DNA from: Struthio camelus
Lineage: Eukaryota; Chordata; Aves; Struthioniformes; Struthionidae
Length of the DNA stretch: 64,000 bases
Direction: 5' to 3'
Assembly (NCBI RefSeq): GCF_040807025.1
Contig: NC_090946.1
Span: forward strand, 7,172,001-7,236,000
Shown: piece by piece, positions 1 through 13,000 of the stretch
Layout: each line of letters opens with the position of its first letter
Numbering within the stretch: the first letter of the stretch is position 1
Program-made: the position numbers and the translations under genes
Notes under the pieces: model-generated
The model's input: the letters and a program-made list of their open reading frames with translations, nothing else
What the model was told of the DNA's origin: nothing
Databases searched by the model: none

Positions 1-169
1 GGCTGGCATGGCCGGGGCTCGAGGCCTGCAGGGCATTGTTTTCCCTCTGAACGCAGGTCTCCCCCCCAGGCACCTAAGAGCCTTTGAGGCCAGCACGGAG
101 CGGTGGGAAGGGAAGCAGTTGTCGGTGGGAGCTGGAGAAATGCCTCCCTCCATGCCATGTCCCCTGCAG

Positions 170-3100
170 GTGGCCAACATCATGAGGTGCATGTGCAGCT
201 GCCTGATGGCCATCAAAGAGGCGTCTGCCCGGCACAGCGTGAACAGGGCTCTTCTGGAGCTGACCTGCGCACACCCTCACGAGGCAGTCCTGAGCCTCTT
301 GTACTGTTCGCCGGCATGCAACAGGTACGGGGCTCAGCTGCCTGCAGGGCTCAGGGCCCAGCAGCCTTGGGAGCTCATGCCATGGGAGCTACCAGAGCGG
401 TGGAGATCTCCAGGATCCCTGCTGAGGGACTGGACCCAGTGCTGGTGCATGAGGCAGGGCTGCAGCAGGCAGAGGTGATCAGGCCTGCCTGGAGCGCTGC
501 TCGAGTGAGCCGCAGAGCCTGGCTACCTTGGTGCCTGCCTGCCCCATAAGGAACTGCAGCTCGGCCACGTGCTGCTGGTGGGGCAGGGCGCACTGGCTGT
601 TGCTAGCAAAGGGCAGCGGGCAGAGGCAGGGCTGGTGGCCAGCCTGGGCCCTCCAGGGCAGCCAGGCCACGGCACGCCCAAGGCAGCCTGCTGACAGAGC
701 GCTCGGGGCCTACAGCGCTGCCAAGGCCATGTGGCGGGTGATGGTCTCGGAGCCCGGCGCTGCAGAGAAGGTGCTGCCCGAACTACTGAGGCTGCTGGAG
801 GACTCGCCAGTGGACAAGACATCCGCCTGCATCAGCAACAACGCAGGCATCCTTTCGTGGGCTGTGAGTTTCCAGGCGAGGCCTCCATCACCTTCAGGGC
901 TGCACTTGCCTCCCCAGGCAAGAGGCAGCGCTCCCTTTCGCCTTCCCCATCTGCCCCCCAAGCTGGCACCTCCCACAGGGCACACACACCTCAGGGCCAT
1001 GGCCAGCAGGGCTCTGCCCAGCGTCTAGCCTCTGCTGGGCCAGTGCACTGGGCTGCCGAGCACCGCCTGGAGCCCTGCGCGCACAAGCACGAGGCCTGCC
1101 TGGGCAGCTCTCTGGCCTCCTGGGTCTCTGCATCTCCTGGCCTTCCTCAGCAGGCTGGAAGCTTGTGTTAGGGGCAGGCTTAGCGGTGGGGGCCGGGTTC
1201 AGGGCCAGGCAGGGCCCACGCACAGCCCAAGCAGGCTGCAAGGGCTGACACAGGAGATACGCGAGAGCTGCCCCCCCCCCGCCCCAAGGTTGATGTCCAT
1301 GCCCACGCAGGGAGGCTCGATGGGCCCATGTCACAAACAGGAGCTGAGCCTCAAGAGCTTCCATGACTTAGCCCTGCCCAGACAGCCAGGCCGCGCGCAC
1401 ACCGCGCTGCATCTGCTGGGGCACAGGGCAGCACCTGAGCCTCACGCCCCAAGCTCGGCCAGGGCAACACCATCTCACCATTGACAACTGTCTCTTGGGT
1501 GTTTGTTGCAGGCAACCAGGGCGCTGCACGAGATTCTCCATCAGCCCCTCTGCCCCCAGGAGGTGAAGCTCTTTTTCCCCCAACTCCTCCTGGCACTGCT
1601 CTTCCGCATTTCCCTCGCTCTCGAGATGCCAGAGGAGGTTGCTGTCTTCTGGGGGCAATGCCAACAGCATCAGCCTGCTGCCTCCAGCCCCACCAGGTAC
1701 TGCCTCCCACTTCCCCCACCTCTGCCCTGCACCTGGAGCCAAGGCCAGGGCTCCCAGGGTGACCTGGCCTTTCCTCTGCGGGCAGGTGCGCAGCGGAGGC
1801 CATGAAAGCACTGCTCTGCTGGGCTAACTACAAGAGCCAAGTGCTTGCCATGGAGAGCAAGGGCGCCTGGGACATGCTCCTCACTGCCGCCACCCACCAC
1901 TGCGGAGTGGCTTTGCTGGCCATGTGAGAGCCCCCTTCTCCCCACTGGTGGGACGCCCTATACAATCCCCTTCCTCGTGGCTGACAGGCCGGCCCCAGCT
2001 CTCCACAAAGGAGCTGCACTCTCAGCCCTCGTCACTGAGGGATGGCACAGGGGAACGGCAAAGGGCTGGGGGGGGGGGGTCTCTCTCTGTCACAGCCCAG
2101 CTCTGAGAGCTCCTGGAGGAGAGCTGGTGTTACCAGGCACAAAAGAGGGTGATGCACAGCAGCAGTCGCCTCCCCCACCCCCACCCCCACCCCGGGCAGC
2201 CCAGCAGGGAAGGGGCAGGAGGCACAGGGGAACACTGCAAGAGCCCGCGGGGTGGGGGCACGGGGCATGACTCCACAGTGCGCAGGACATGGGCTGTGCT
2301 GCAAGGCAGACTTCAGGGCAGGAAGGGAGCTTCTCCAGCCTCCTCCACCAAAACGAGCCTCCTCATGTTGGGCACTGCCTTTCTAATGGCAAGGTGCAGC
2401 GGCAAAACAAATGCTGCTGGAGCTGAGCACAAACATGGCCTCGCCCTGCCTGGCCTGGCCTGTGGGAGAACACCTAGACTGGGCAGTGCCATCCCACAAG
2501 AGGTTGGCCTGCCCTGCTCAAGGCCAACACTACCTTCTTCCCCCTGCCAGAGAGATGAGGAAGGCCCCCAGGCCCCAGCGTGCCTACATCTTCCACCACC
2601 TGCTAGAGCTGCTCAGCAGGGAGAAGCCCTCCCATGAGATCCCTGCTATGGCTTTCCTCGTCGAGGTGAGCTCAGCGGCCAGCGGTGCATCTCTGGGGTG
2701 CCTCAAACCACTCTGCTCTCTTGTGCCCACCACTGCACAGTGGGTGGCAATGAATGGAGCAGGGTGGTGGGTGCACTCCGAGCAGTACCTCCGTCCATTT
2801 CTGGTGGGGTAATGCTTGCCACTACCTGTATTTCCTATCTATCTGCTTTGTGCCTGCTCTCCCTACTCAACTGCTCCTCAGAGGCATGACAGTAAGAGGC
2901 TGCAGCAGGTGGCCTGGCCTGGAGGAACAAGCGAGCTAGCTGCACAGCATGCCCTGAGGCACAGGAAAGGGCCACAGGGGCTCTCGCAACCACTGCTGCC
3001 TTCAGGCTGGCCCTTGCCCGGGTCTGGTGGCCTTGCCCTCAGCTGGTGGTTGGATCCAGCACTGCAGGATATGGGGAGTCCTGCAGCTTTGTCAGTCTGC

Positions 3101-6100
3101 CACTGCTGTGTGTGTTTCAGCTGCTGGGCTGTGCTGACCTCAGAGGAGAGGACCATCACATCCTGAACCTCTTCCTGAGATACCTGCAAAGCCAGAGCTC
3201 GGTGATGCGTAGGCTGGTGTTCAGGGGCCTCCTCAGGCTGTGGGAGAGACCCGAGATGGTGAGCGAGCGGGGACAGCCAGCTGAAGCCATGCCAGAGGCC
3301 TGGGGCTGGGCAGGAGGGGCTGGATAACTCAGTAGCTTACAACTCAAGAGCTGTCCTCTTCCTCTGCCCACTTTGGGAGTCCTTTGGGACAGGGCCCTGG
3401 CTCTGCTGCACAAGGAGAAAGGCACCAGTGCCAGCAGCAGACCCTGGCCCTGCACCAAGCAAGCCACCTCCAAACCACCTCAGTCACAGGAATGCTGTGC
3501 TGAAGGAAATTGCACTTCCCACAGGCAAGGAAAATGCAGGCCCTGGTGCCAGCCCTCATGGAGAGCCTGCAGGACGCAGACACGGACATCCGCGAGAAGG
3601 CCCTAGCTCTGCTCAGCAGCATGATCCATCTCCTGGACGGGCAGAGGGCCAGCCTCATCGTTCCGCAGCTGGCTGAGAAACTCTTGCCACTCTTCGATGA
3701 TGTAAGGCTCGGGGGACAGTCGGGCACCCGCTGGGCGCTGGGTCCCCCAGATCTGATGCGGATGGCCAGCCCAGGCTGCTCCAGCCACATTGAGCCCCTT
3801 GCCCATCGTGGTTTTGGAGCAGCCACGGCTGAGCTCCTCTCCTCTTCCTTCCCACCAGGAGTCTGGCTGCGTCAGAAACCTCTCCATCAACCTCCTGAAA
3901 GATACGATGACAATGGTAGCGGGCACCACAAGAAAACTGATGAGGAAGCAAGTGCAGAGGAGCCTGCTCCTCCTCCTCTTCCACTTGCACGACCAGGTCC
4001 AGAGCGTGGCCCAGGTGTGGATTTCTGACCTGACCAGTCATTGCGGGAGGGCAATGCTGACCCCCTCCCCACCTTGGCTGGGCCTCAGCATCAAGAGCAA
4101 AGGCTGCCGGCAGTCGCTCCCTTTGAATGGGTGTTACCTTGAGGCCCAACCTCCGGAGGCCCTGAGCAGGGCACAGAGCCTCCTCCCTGTCTCTACCAAG
4201 CCACCCACTGCCCTGCCTTCATCCTCCTGCCATGCCTCTTCCTGCACAGATGGACAGAGAGCTGAGGTCCCCTCACAGCCCCGCTCCCTCCCTACAGCCC
4301 TCCACCAGTGCGGGCCATAGCAAGAGCCCCGGCAGGCCCAGAGAAGCTGGCCATTTCCCAGAGCTCCTCTACCTGCTCCAACAAGGCTTGGCAGCCATCC
4401 ATGGCCAAAACAGCCTAAGCACTCGAGGCCCCACAGGCTTCCCAGCTGTCCCTGCAGGAGTCAAAAAGCCAGGGTTATGCTCTCCCCATCACGGCCCTCC
4501 TCCCCTCCCGCCCCACCACGCTCTGCCCAGGGGACACACAGGTGTCTGGGCTGGGGCATGCCCCAGCTCTCTAAGGCATGACCACCACAGCAACAGAGTT
4601 CACCCTACCCATGGCCAGGGCACTTGGCCCCTGCAGAGGGGTGCAGCACCCTCAAGGGGTTGCGAGAGCCAGAACATTGCCCAGCCTCCCCCTGCCTGGG
4701 GAGGGCAGAGACACAGACACTTGCAATCAGGGCAGAGAACCAGCCCTGCATCCCAGCTACCAAGCTCTGGAGCCTGGCCACAAGGCAACAGCAACTGAGC
4801 AGGACAGGGAGCCCAGCACCACGCTGGGAAGCCCCAGGGGAGGCTCTTCTGCCCGAGTCCTGCACTGGCATCTCTGGGACTGCAGCACTTCAGCCTCCTC
4901 CTGGCTTTGGCTACAGCTCAGCACCTCTTGGCCATCTCTGTCCTGCTGCCCTGGCAGCATGTGGCACCTGAGATGGTGGTTGCCTCACATCTCTGCCTGG
5001 GGCACTGAACCCAGTGGCAGCCTTGGTGCCCAGCTGCGGCATCTTCCCACCACGGGCTAAGAAAGGCTCTGAGCCTCACCGCAAGGACGGGGGCACAGGA
5101 TCTCCTCCCTTGGGCCACGGTGGCATCTCTCACTCTCTGCTGCTGTGCAGGCCTCTCAGGAAGCCCTCCTGGGCGCTGCCAAGTTCCTGAAATGGCAGCA
5201 GCTCACCTACCTCACCGAGACAGGACAGACAAGGCGCATCAGCGAGTACCTGGTAAGCACAGCCCCAAAGCACCCAGCCTGCATAAGGCCTGGGCCCCTC
5301 CAGGCCCGAGCTGTGCCCCTCACTCACCTCTGGCATGCTCAGGCAACTCCAGCCCACCTGGCACCTCATCATCCCTGGGCAGCACCGGGGCCTCTGCTCC
5401 CTCCAAACCCGAGCGCTACGCGCCTCCTGGCCGGGCACCGTGAACGCCCTGGCAGGGGAAGGAAGGGGAGACTGCTCCTAGGTGGAGGTGCTGGCCAGCT
5501 GAGTGGGGAGGCTCTGCACCAGCCACCAACCCTTGTGCTCTCCCCAGCTGGCAAAGGAGAACAACAGAGCGGAATACCTGCGCCAGAGCCTGCGCTACCT
5601 GCAGAGCCCGCAGGAGCCCTTGCAAGAGGAAGCCGTGAGGTTCCTTGGTGAGCCACAACCCCTGCTGGGGTCCCTCTCTGTCCCAGGGCAGCTTGGCCCC
5701 AGCCCTGGCTTTTGGGCTGGCAGCCACAACCAGCCCCGGGGCTGCCACAGCCCCACCTGCCCCGTGCAGGCAGCCCCGTGCCTGGCAGCTCCATGTCACC
5801 TTCTCCCAGCCTTGTCCACGCCAGTGGGAATAGTGGGGGCCTTGGCCAGTCCCTTACAGCCTCCTTGAGTGTTACGCTCTGGAGAGCACCCTGCAGTCAG
5901 CCCTGCCTGCACAGAGCAGGGCCCGCGGCCACGCCAGCAGGGCTGGGAAGGAGCTCTGCTGCTGGCAGTGCGCTGGCGAGCAGGATTTGTGACAGGCTGT
6001 GTGTGCCTAGGGCTCATTGGACGGCAGATGAGGGAGCAGGATGAGGAGAAGCTGCAGCACATTTGCAAGGGTGAGTGAGGGCAGTGGCAGGTCAGCCAGG

Positions 6101-6587
6101 GCTGACGGGGAGGAAGACACACCCTGGGCAGTGAGCACCTCACCCCACTGCTCTGCTCCCCTTGCGCAGCAGGGGCCTTGGGGGAAGAGGAGAGAGAGAG
6201 ACTTCAGGGGCCCTTGAGACATTCCTGGCCACACACTTGCAGCTGAGCCATTTGTCCCCCCACTTCCTCCTGGCCATGGGAAGAGCTAGGTGGGACCGGC
6301 CCTGGCAGCAGGGGAGGGGAAGCCTGGGGTCTGTGCAGATCCAGGGGGGGTTGATCTCTGCTCTGGTCCTTGCTCTTTCAGCCCTTGAAACCTTGCAGAA
6401 GAGGGCCAGGCCCTCCACTTGTTCGCTGGTGGCCCAAACCATCCTGATCCTGAGAGCTTCAAGGACAAAGTCTCCAGCCAGAGCCAGCCAAGGAACCCTC
6501 TCCTCCTGGATCAGGAACAAGTGGCAGAGGTGGCAGCGGCCTCTAAGACACAGCAGCCTTTGCTGCTGCACCTCTGCTCACTTCTGA
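170..6587 (+). CDS. MROH-family (maestro HEAT-like repeat) protein, 3' half, 5' end outside window
   Basis: Twelve exons with AG/GT borders and compatible phases read as one frame: 170-324, 716-863, 1512-1696, 1786-1923, 2551-2665, 3121-3258, 3525-3701, 3859-4014, 5151-5252, 5548-5647, 6011-6070 and 6382-6587 (stop). They encode about 559 residues. The protein is a run of leucine-rich paired helices typical of HEAT repeats, with segments such as AMWRVM, ATRALHEIL, AMKALLCW, IPAMAFLVE, LVPALMESLQDAD, EALLGAAKFLK, SPQEPLQEEAVRFL and AQTILILRAS, which I recognise from bird MROH2B/MROH7-like proteins. The order and the C-terminal hallmarks fit that family. The true start lies upstream of the window. 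Most introns are 80-650 bases; the longest (4015-5150) is 1.1 kb. The exon ending at 4014 uses a weak donor (GTGTGG). HEAT proteins act as scaffolds, but the molecular role of avian MROH proteins is not established. The exact family member is uncertain. The frame is open throughout, so it is probably a functional gene. Confidence 0.85.
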
Positions 6588-6680
6588 GCCTGGCCTGCTC
6601 GGCCCATGGCCGCCACCGGAGCGTGCAAGGAACTCTGGGGGCTTCCTGGCCTCTCTGCCGCTGCCAGGCCACCCTGTGCT

Positions 6681-7230
6681 TGTTAGAGAAGGACATGGTA
6701 ACTCAGATGGTAACTAGCTTAGCACAAGTCTAACTCTTGCTTAGCACTAGCATCTCAAGTGAACAAAGCCTGCAAGCCTCCAGGCCCAACTGTCAACAAA
6801 CTCGAGAATCATTGCTGACCACAAAACCACAAGGTCAGTTCAAATCAGCTAATGAGGACACACAACTACCTAATGAGGACATACAACAGGATGCATGCAG
6901 GAGACCAGACGGGATGCACCTGGGTGGTGGTTCACCTCTGAGAGGACAAGGGACCATGGAAGACAAGGACATGGCAACCAGCCTGGGATGTAGGCCAAGA
7001 CCAATCAGAAAGAGAGAGACCACCAACTCAGTAGAAACTGAACGAGACCTTCCCTGGCAGGCAGGGAAATAAGACTGTAAAGAATCTCTTTGTTCGGGGT
7101 CCCTCCTTAGAGGCATCCACCTCAAGCTCTTGCTTTGCTCTACCACCAACAAATAATCAATTCCTTTTGCTGCTAGACCTGTGCGAGACTCTGCTCCTTG
7201 GAAACCTAGGCTCAAACTGTTTCCATAGCA
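6681..7230 (+). mobile_element. Probable solo LTR of an endogenous retrovirus
   Basis: The block starts TGTTAGAGAAGG and ends CCATAGCA, so the ends form an imperfect terminal inverted repeat (TGTTA / TAGCA, 4 of 5). It is flanked by GTGCT (6676-6680) and CTGCT (7231-7235), a 4-of-5 match to a short target-site duplication. Inside it has a CCAAT box (about 6990-7010), an AATAAG poly(A)-like signal near 7069, then a TCGGGGTCCCTCC stretch that resembles the R/U5 region of avian retroviral LTRs. No gag, pol or env sequence adjoins it, so it is most simply a solo LTR left by recombination. It lies 93 bases past the MROH stop codon in the same orientation, so it sits in the MROH 3' UTR or just beyond and could provide transcript termination. 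The exact ends are my inference. Confidence 0.55.
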
Positions 7231-10009
7231 CTGCTACACTTTCCCCAAAGCAGCAGCCCTGCCTCTTCACCACATGTCGGGATCTTTTCTTGGTGGAAAC
7301 TAAACGGCAGAAAACTCAGGCCCTGAAGGAATCAGGATCATCCCGAGAGAGCTAGGACATGCACTCTTCCCGCCGGAACACGCTCACACACTGCGTCTTT
7401 GCCACAAAGCGCCAGCTACTCTGCTGGGGTGCAAAACCAAGAGGCAAGGAGAAGAAAAGCTTTCGCATCCCCTGCCCTCTCCAGAGACGTGGTGGAGCAA
7501 GAGCAGGCCTCGCGCTTTGCAGGGCTTACCTGTCCCGTCAAAGGGGTCTCTGGGGTCTGAGATGCAGCTCCAGACCTTTTCTAGCACTGTGGCCTACAGC
7601 ACACAGGCCCTGGAATTGCCCATTTGTTGCCTCAAGCGCTCCATGCTGAGATGGAGGGCAACCAAGGCAGATCCCAGCGGAAAGGTCCTCCCGCAGAGTC
7701 AGTCACTGTTCCAAACGCCCCCTCACCTTAGGACATGCAAGAGCATCTTTCTCCAGCTGGCCTCTGCCTCAACACTGGAGAGGAGAAGCTGGCAACGAAT
7801 TGTGGGAGAAGGACTTTTTCCAAAAAGGGGCCGCAGGAGCAGGTGAACTGGTCATGCTGACCTTGTTGAACCATAGCTGATCTACTATTAGCCTCTTACC
7901 TTCACTGTTACCTGGAAAGCTGAGGGCAAGACGATACAGCTCTTCAAAAGCTACCTCCTTGCTGATGTGTAGACTATCTTCGACAACAAACACAAGCTAA
8001 CCAAGGTTGGTTTCCAACACTAGGGAAGAGAATCTTAGGTTCAACATTTTCAAATGTTAGCTTAGATGTTTATTATGCTCCTGCCATCATCAGCCCCTCT
8101 CAAAGAAGGCTTATTTACAGATTTCTACAACCACTGCCACTTTTAGGGCTTCCAAATGCATGTTTCCAGGGCCTAGCCCCTACAAGGACAACTCCTTAGC
8201 TGACGTTTCAGACACATAACTGCAGAGGGTATTCAGCTAGAGACATACATACAAATACACACCCAGAAACCAAGACAAGCAACTTGAAATGAATACAGAG
8301 AGCTTGTTTTCTGCTCGTTAACATGTATCCTGGAAGTGTGCTGGCACCCTCAGTCCTACTAAGCAAAGCTTCTCTACCAAGAGAGAAGCTTCTCTACCAA
8401 AGCATGGCTGGGTACTAGGTCACAATATCTCTTCCAGTGCTGCTTCCTTAGCAAACAGGAGAGAATACGCCCTTACCCTCCCACCCCCCCCTCCCAGTGA
8501 AGAAGCCCTGAAACAAAGAAAGTTGGATTATTTCTTACTAGAAAATTCTACCCAATGGGGCACGTTTGGCTGAGAGAGCTCAGTTCCAGGAACTCACTTG
8601 CATTACTTTTTGGCCTTAGTACTCACGTACACTAGAGGATAACACTATTCCTTTTAGCTTTAGGGCTAATCACCACCAATGTACTTGTCTGGGCGAGAGA
8701 AAACTCATCGGAATACTTTCTACTAGTAGCACTCAAATTTCACTGCACCTATTACCATCTCACTACTGCCCCCTTTCCCAAAATTCCTCCACAATGCCTT
8801 CCAAAGGAGAAGGCACAAAGAAAGCTAGCTGCTTTACTTATCCCACAGCTTGGAGCCAATCTGTGAAGGATGATAGATCCGAGGACCACCCTCCCCTCCC
8901 CCCCATACACGGGAGGAATGCTGTCAAGAGAAGCAGAGACTCTGCGCCCTTTAGGGCTCACAGGAGAGTGATGGAGTGATTTACCATAGTTTTGGCCAAG
9001 GATGCTAGCATCACCTCAACAACAAAGGACACTGCAAGATGCCTTTGTTCTAGACAAACTGCCTACATCAGCTAAGTGTAAACACACCTCATTCTAGGTA
9101 CAGGCAGCTATTGATGACTCTCAACACGCTGAAATATAGGCCTAGGATGACAGCAGTGGCTTTGAGAAGCAAAGGCACAGAGTACAACTTAGAGACGTGC
9201 AGGCCTGAAGTGATAAGGGATGGGACACAGACTCGGCACTGGAGACCTCCTGGCTATAAACAACTCAGCCAGGCGAGGATGGGGAGCGTATACGTGGTTC
9301 AGCCCAACACGAAGTCTACAAACCCAACAAGGAACAAAGGAACTCTGAAGAGAGCAGCAGGCTTGAGCTGCTTTCAACCCCCATTTTCCTTCCTGGCCAC
9401 TGGACACACTCGGTGTCACGACAACGAGGATATTCTAGAGACCGGTCAGGAGACTGATGCTGGGATTCAACTGGATATTGCAATTGCTGTGCTCTGCTAG
9501 GCGTATGCTGTTCTTTCAGTGCACTGCTGGGACACTGTGCTCAATCAAAATCCTGTGCGACTTCAACATAATTCAAATAAGTACACGTCCTATTAAGCAT
9601 TAAACCCTCCACATGTGGAATATTAAAAAAAAAAAACAAACCCAGAGCATTGGACTCTGACATGAAGTTCGAAGTGTGCAGCTGCACACTTCGAATATAA
9701 TCTGGTTCAAACATGTACTCAGGCTCGGAAATGCTCTCAGCCATGTTTACTCCTCAGACACAATTAACCAAAGGAGATTGTTTCTCCCTGTTCTAACCAT
9801 TCAGCTCCTGCTAGACCTATATGGACTTAACAGATCTTAACAGATCAGACAATTCTGATAACTTCACATCTCTTGGAGTCACCTCTTCCAGTTCTTATCC
9901 TTTTTTTTTTCTGCCAGAGTCCCTCATGGTCTCTCTTCCTCAGCTTGCTTGGGATGCAAAGGCATGGCAGGCTGCAAATGGTACCATCCTCTTCATAAGC
10001 CTTACCTTC
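7231..10009. other. Intergenic region between the convergent MROH and FADS1-like genes
   Basis: No gene is supported here. It separates the 3' ends of two convergent genes, so it should hold their 3' UTRs. A TTTATT on the plus strand at about 8068 (AATAAA on minus) is a possible distal poly(A) signal for the minus-strand desaturase. A 20-base unit (GCTTCTCTACCAAGAGAGAA) is almost duplicated at 8361-8400. Some coding-like stretches on the minus strand at 7388-7995 are described as a finding but could not be assigned. The 28-base palindrome at 9668-9695 is listed separately. Confidence 0.5.
9668..9695. repeat. Perfect 28-base palindrome
   Basis: The sequence reads TTCGAAGTGTGCAG followed exactly by its reverse complement, with no spacer and centred on CAGCTG. 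The bases just outside do not continue the symmetry. It lies about 315 bases beyond the stop codon of the minus-strand FADS1-like gene, so it could fold as a hairpin in that gene's 3' UTR. A role is inference only. Confidence 0.9.
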
Positions 10010-13000
10010 TTATTTGTGTAGGTAGGCATCAAGCCAGAGCTGTCCTGAATTCTTCAGAGAGCTGAGAAAGAGAGAGAAAGAGCACTTGAGACCACATTAG
10101 GAGGAGCTGTTTAGGGGAGTGCTGGTGGGCAAAAGGGAAACAAGAGGGTTTCTATGTGTTGAGATGCTACAGAAGAACAAGCCAACTCTTATTCTTTAGG
10201 AAGCCGGTCTCTCCTACATCCTTCTGTACTTTTCCCAGTGTGTTAACTGCTACTTACTGCACAATGTCTGCAAAGGCGGTGAGCAGTGGCTTACATTGGT
10301 ACTCAATGCCATGTTTGGCACACAAGGACTTCACCAGAGGAGCCACCTTCCAGTAGTTGTGTCTTGGCATCGTGGGGAACAGGCTGCGAAGAGGAGAAAG
10401 GCAAATTCTCTGCCAGTGCCCCATAAGAAAGACTATCCTTCAGATGCTCTTATGTTCATTAGTACTTCCCAGGAGTCTCACAGCCCACACTGAGCAGGGC
10501 TTTCAGTTGCTCCTGTCTCTTCTATCCCCTTGGTGGGGTTTTAGCACAAGTACTCATAGGATTCTTTGGCTTTCCTCCTCCCTTATTTTCCACTCTTTTC
10601 ACTTGCATCTGTGTAACAGCATTTCTCCAAATTAAGTTATGCCATCAGCTTGGAGAATCTGCTTCCCCACCTTTCTCCAGAAGTAACCATCTCCATAGCT
10701 AAGCAGCACAAGAACGGAGTCCATCCCTCAGCTGCATATCTCACTCTCTGGAGTAACAGCATGAGCAGTTAGTACAGATAGGTTTGGATGAGTATGTCAG
10801 ACTATTAATGGAGGTGCCTTGACACGGACATTTTCACATTTAAAGGCTACCACTTTGGAAAGACCCTGCTGCTGCCTGTAGGCTTTCATAGACCCTGCCC
10901 ATATTGGATTTCTGCTGCTTATTCTGGTCTGCCTGCGGATCCAGTGCAAGTTTTGAATTACACTATTATGCTCTGTAGAGATTTCACCCTTCTAAAAGCT
11001 ATAAACCCACTGGTACCCCAATCATTGTCTGTAGAATGCACAGCAAGAATAGGGTAAAAAAAAAACAAGAGGAAAAAAAACTTTCTCTAAGGGGCTGTAC
11101 TCACTGATGTTCAATCTGGAAGTTCAGATGCCCAGTGAACCAGTCATTGAACAGGGATTGCTCAACATTACATGTTGCCTGGAGCTGGAGGAGGGGAAAG
11201 GAAAGCAAAATGAGTACAGACTGGTGTCTGCAGCCTTTCTCATTTCTCTAAAGAGCATAATATGTTGTGCCACCCTGTTCCATTGCTTTTTTCTAGCCTA
11301 AGCTGAGTCACCTCAAGGCAAGGATCAACATTCTCCTTCAGTGATGTGGACCAGCGGTGGTACGCAGACTGGCAAAGGAATTGGCTCTGTGTTCTTGTGA
11401 GCATACAGGAACAGACAGAGTCAAAAGTTTCTCCTGGGTCTTCATGGACCTATGTCTGCAGACAGAGCAGAGATGCTAGGCAGCTTCTGTGATGATCGTG
11501 CTTTACTGCTGGACTCCAGTGAGGAAAGAGGCGGCATTCTACTGGCGTGAAGGAACTCAGCCAGAGCAGGCCGCCAACTTCCATTTCTGGACATGGGAAA
11601 ATGGCCCAGACAGAATGGTGTGACAACCAGGGACGTGTATATATTTAGGAAGGAGAGTTGGGACCTAGCTCCTCCTTCCCTGTTATCACAACTGAATCCT
11701 ATTATTCCATTACTCTTCACTTCCCAGGCACCAACAGGTTTTTCACCCTTTATGCAATGCAGGACTTGCTGCATTGCACCTAGAATTCACACTCAAACAG
11801 CCACAAATCTTAGGAAAGGAAAATATCTTACCTGGGTAGACACCCAATCCAAATTCTTATCATAATATATATCCATTGGGATATGGTTCATTTGTGAAAC
11901 CCAGACAAACCAGCTGCTCTCCAGCATCCTGTGCAGTTAGACAAGAGGCCAGGATTCAAAACCAGATAAATAAGCCCAAAGATGAGCCATTGACATGACA
12001 CTGTACTCAGACTTACAAATACATGGCTAACACCTGCCTCGCTAATCCAACAACTCCAAGAAAACAGCCCGCCAGATGGGGCAGGCTTCTCCCACACATT
12101 CATCACACTGGCACGATGGCTATTACTGCTCCCTACTATTTAGCACTTTCTTATGGAACTCTTGATTATTTACAAAGTTTTGTTATGAAATTGATGCAGG
12201 ATAGTATTCATCTTGTTCTACCTGCACCAAGGACCAAACTGATTAGAATCAGTAAAATATGTGAACTAAATGAAGTGTATACATGCATTTCAGACTGCTG
12301 GCTAAAACATTTGCAAGCCCACGCTAAGCTATTTCTGTTAAATATTCTCTTTCTCTAATCGGTAGTAGATCCACTATCCAAAGCGCTGAACATTATGTAA
12401 ATTATGTATTCTCCAATTTGGTCAGCATCCAGCAAAACCTCTCCGCTGCTGCAGCCAACGAGCTGACTCCAAACTTGGACTAGTGATCAAGCAGAGGAGT
12501 TTCAGTTTAATTTTAGGAAATTATACCATTCAGCAGAAAGTGAGACGGTCAAAGAAAAGGTGAAAGAATAAACAAAAGGCAAAGAAAGGCATGCACACAC
12601 AGATGATAAGAATATACAGGGGAAGGCGGAAGGACCTTCTAAAGAGATATTACCTGAATATAAAATAATATGCTAGGAGACTCTTTATTCCTAATAATGA
12701 TCCATAAGTAAAAAAGAATCTGATATAGAAGGTCAGCATCCAGGCCAGGTCCTACCAAAATCAGAGACAACAAGAAAAAAAAAATCTTTAGAAATTACAT
12801 TCACTTAAATCTTTTCCTGAGCCTCATGTCAGAAGAATGAGAAAATTTGCTGCCTTCAGCTTCTGTAGGCTTTTGCTAAATTACATAATCTAGATAAGCT
12901 CAAGTTATCACAGGCTAATAAGACTGCCTTTTCATGACTTCCTATACTAGAGGTGAATTTGAGCATTTACTCCTAGTAAGTGGATTAATTTGTTAGCAAA

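Noticed and set aside
8-1364. Many overlapping open frames in the first kilobases
   Set aside because: GC-rich sequence has few stops; only the segments with splice borders and HEAT-type sequence (170-324 and 716-863) were kept.
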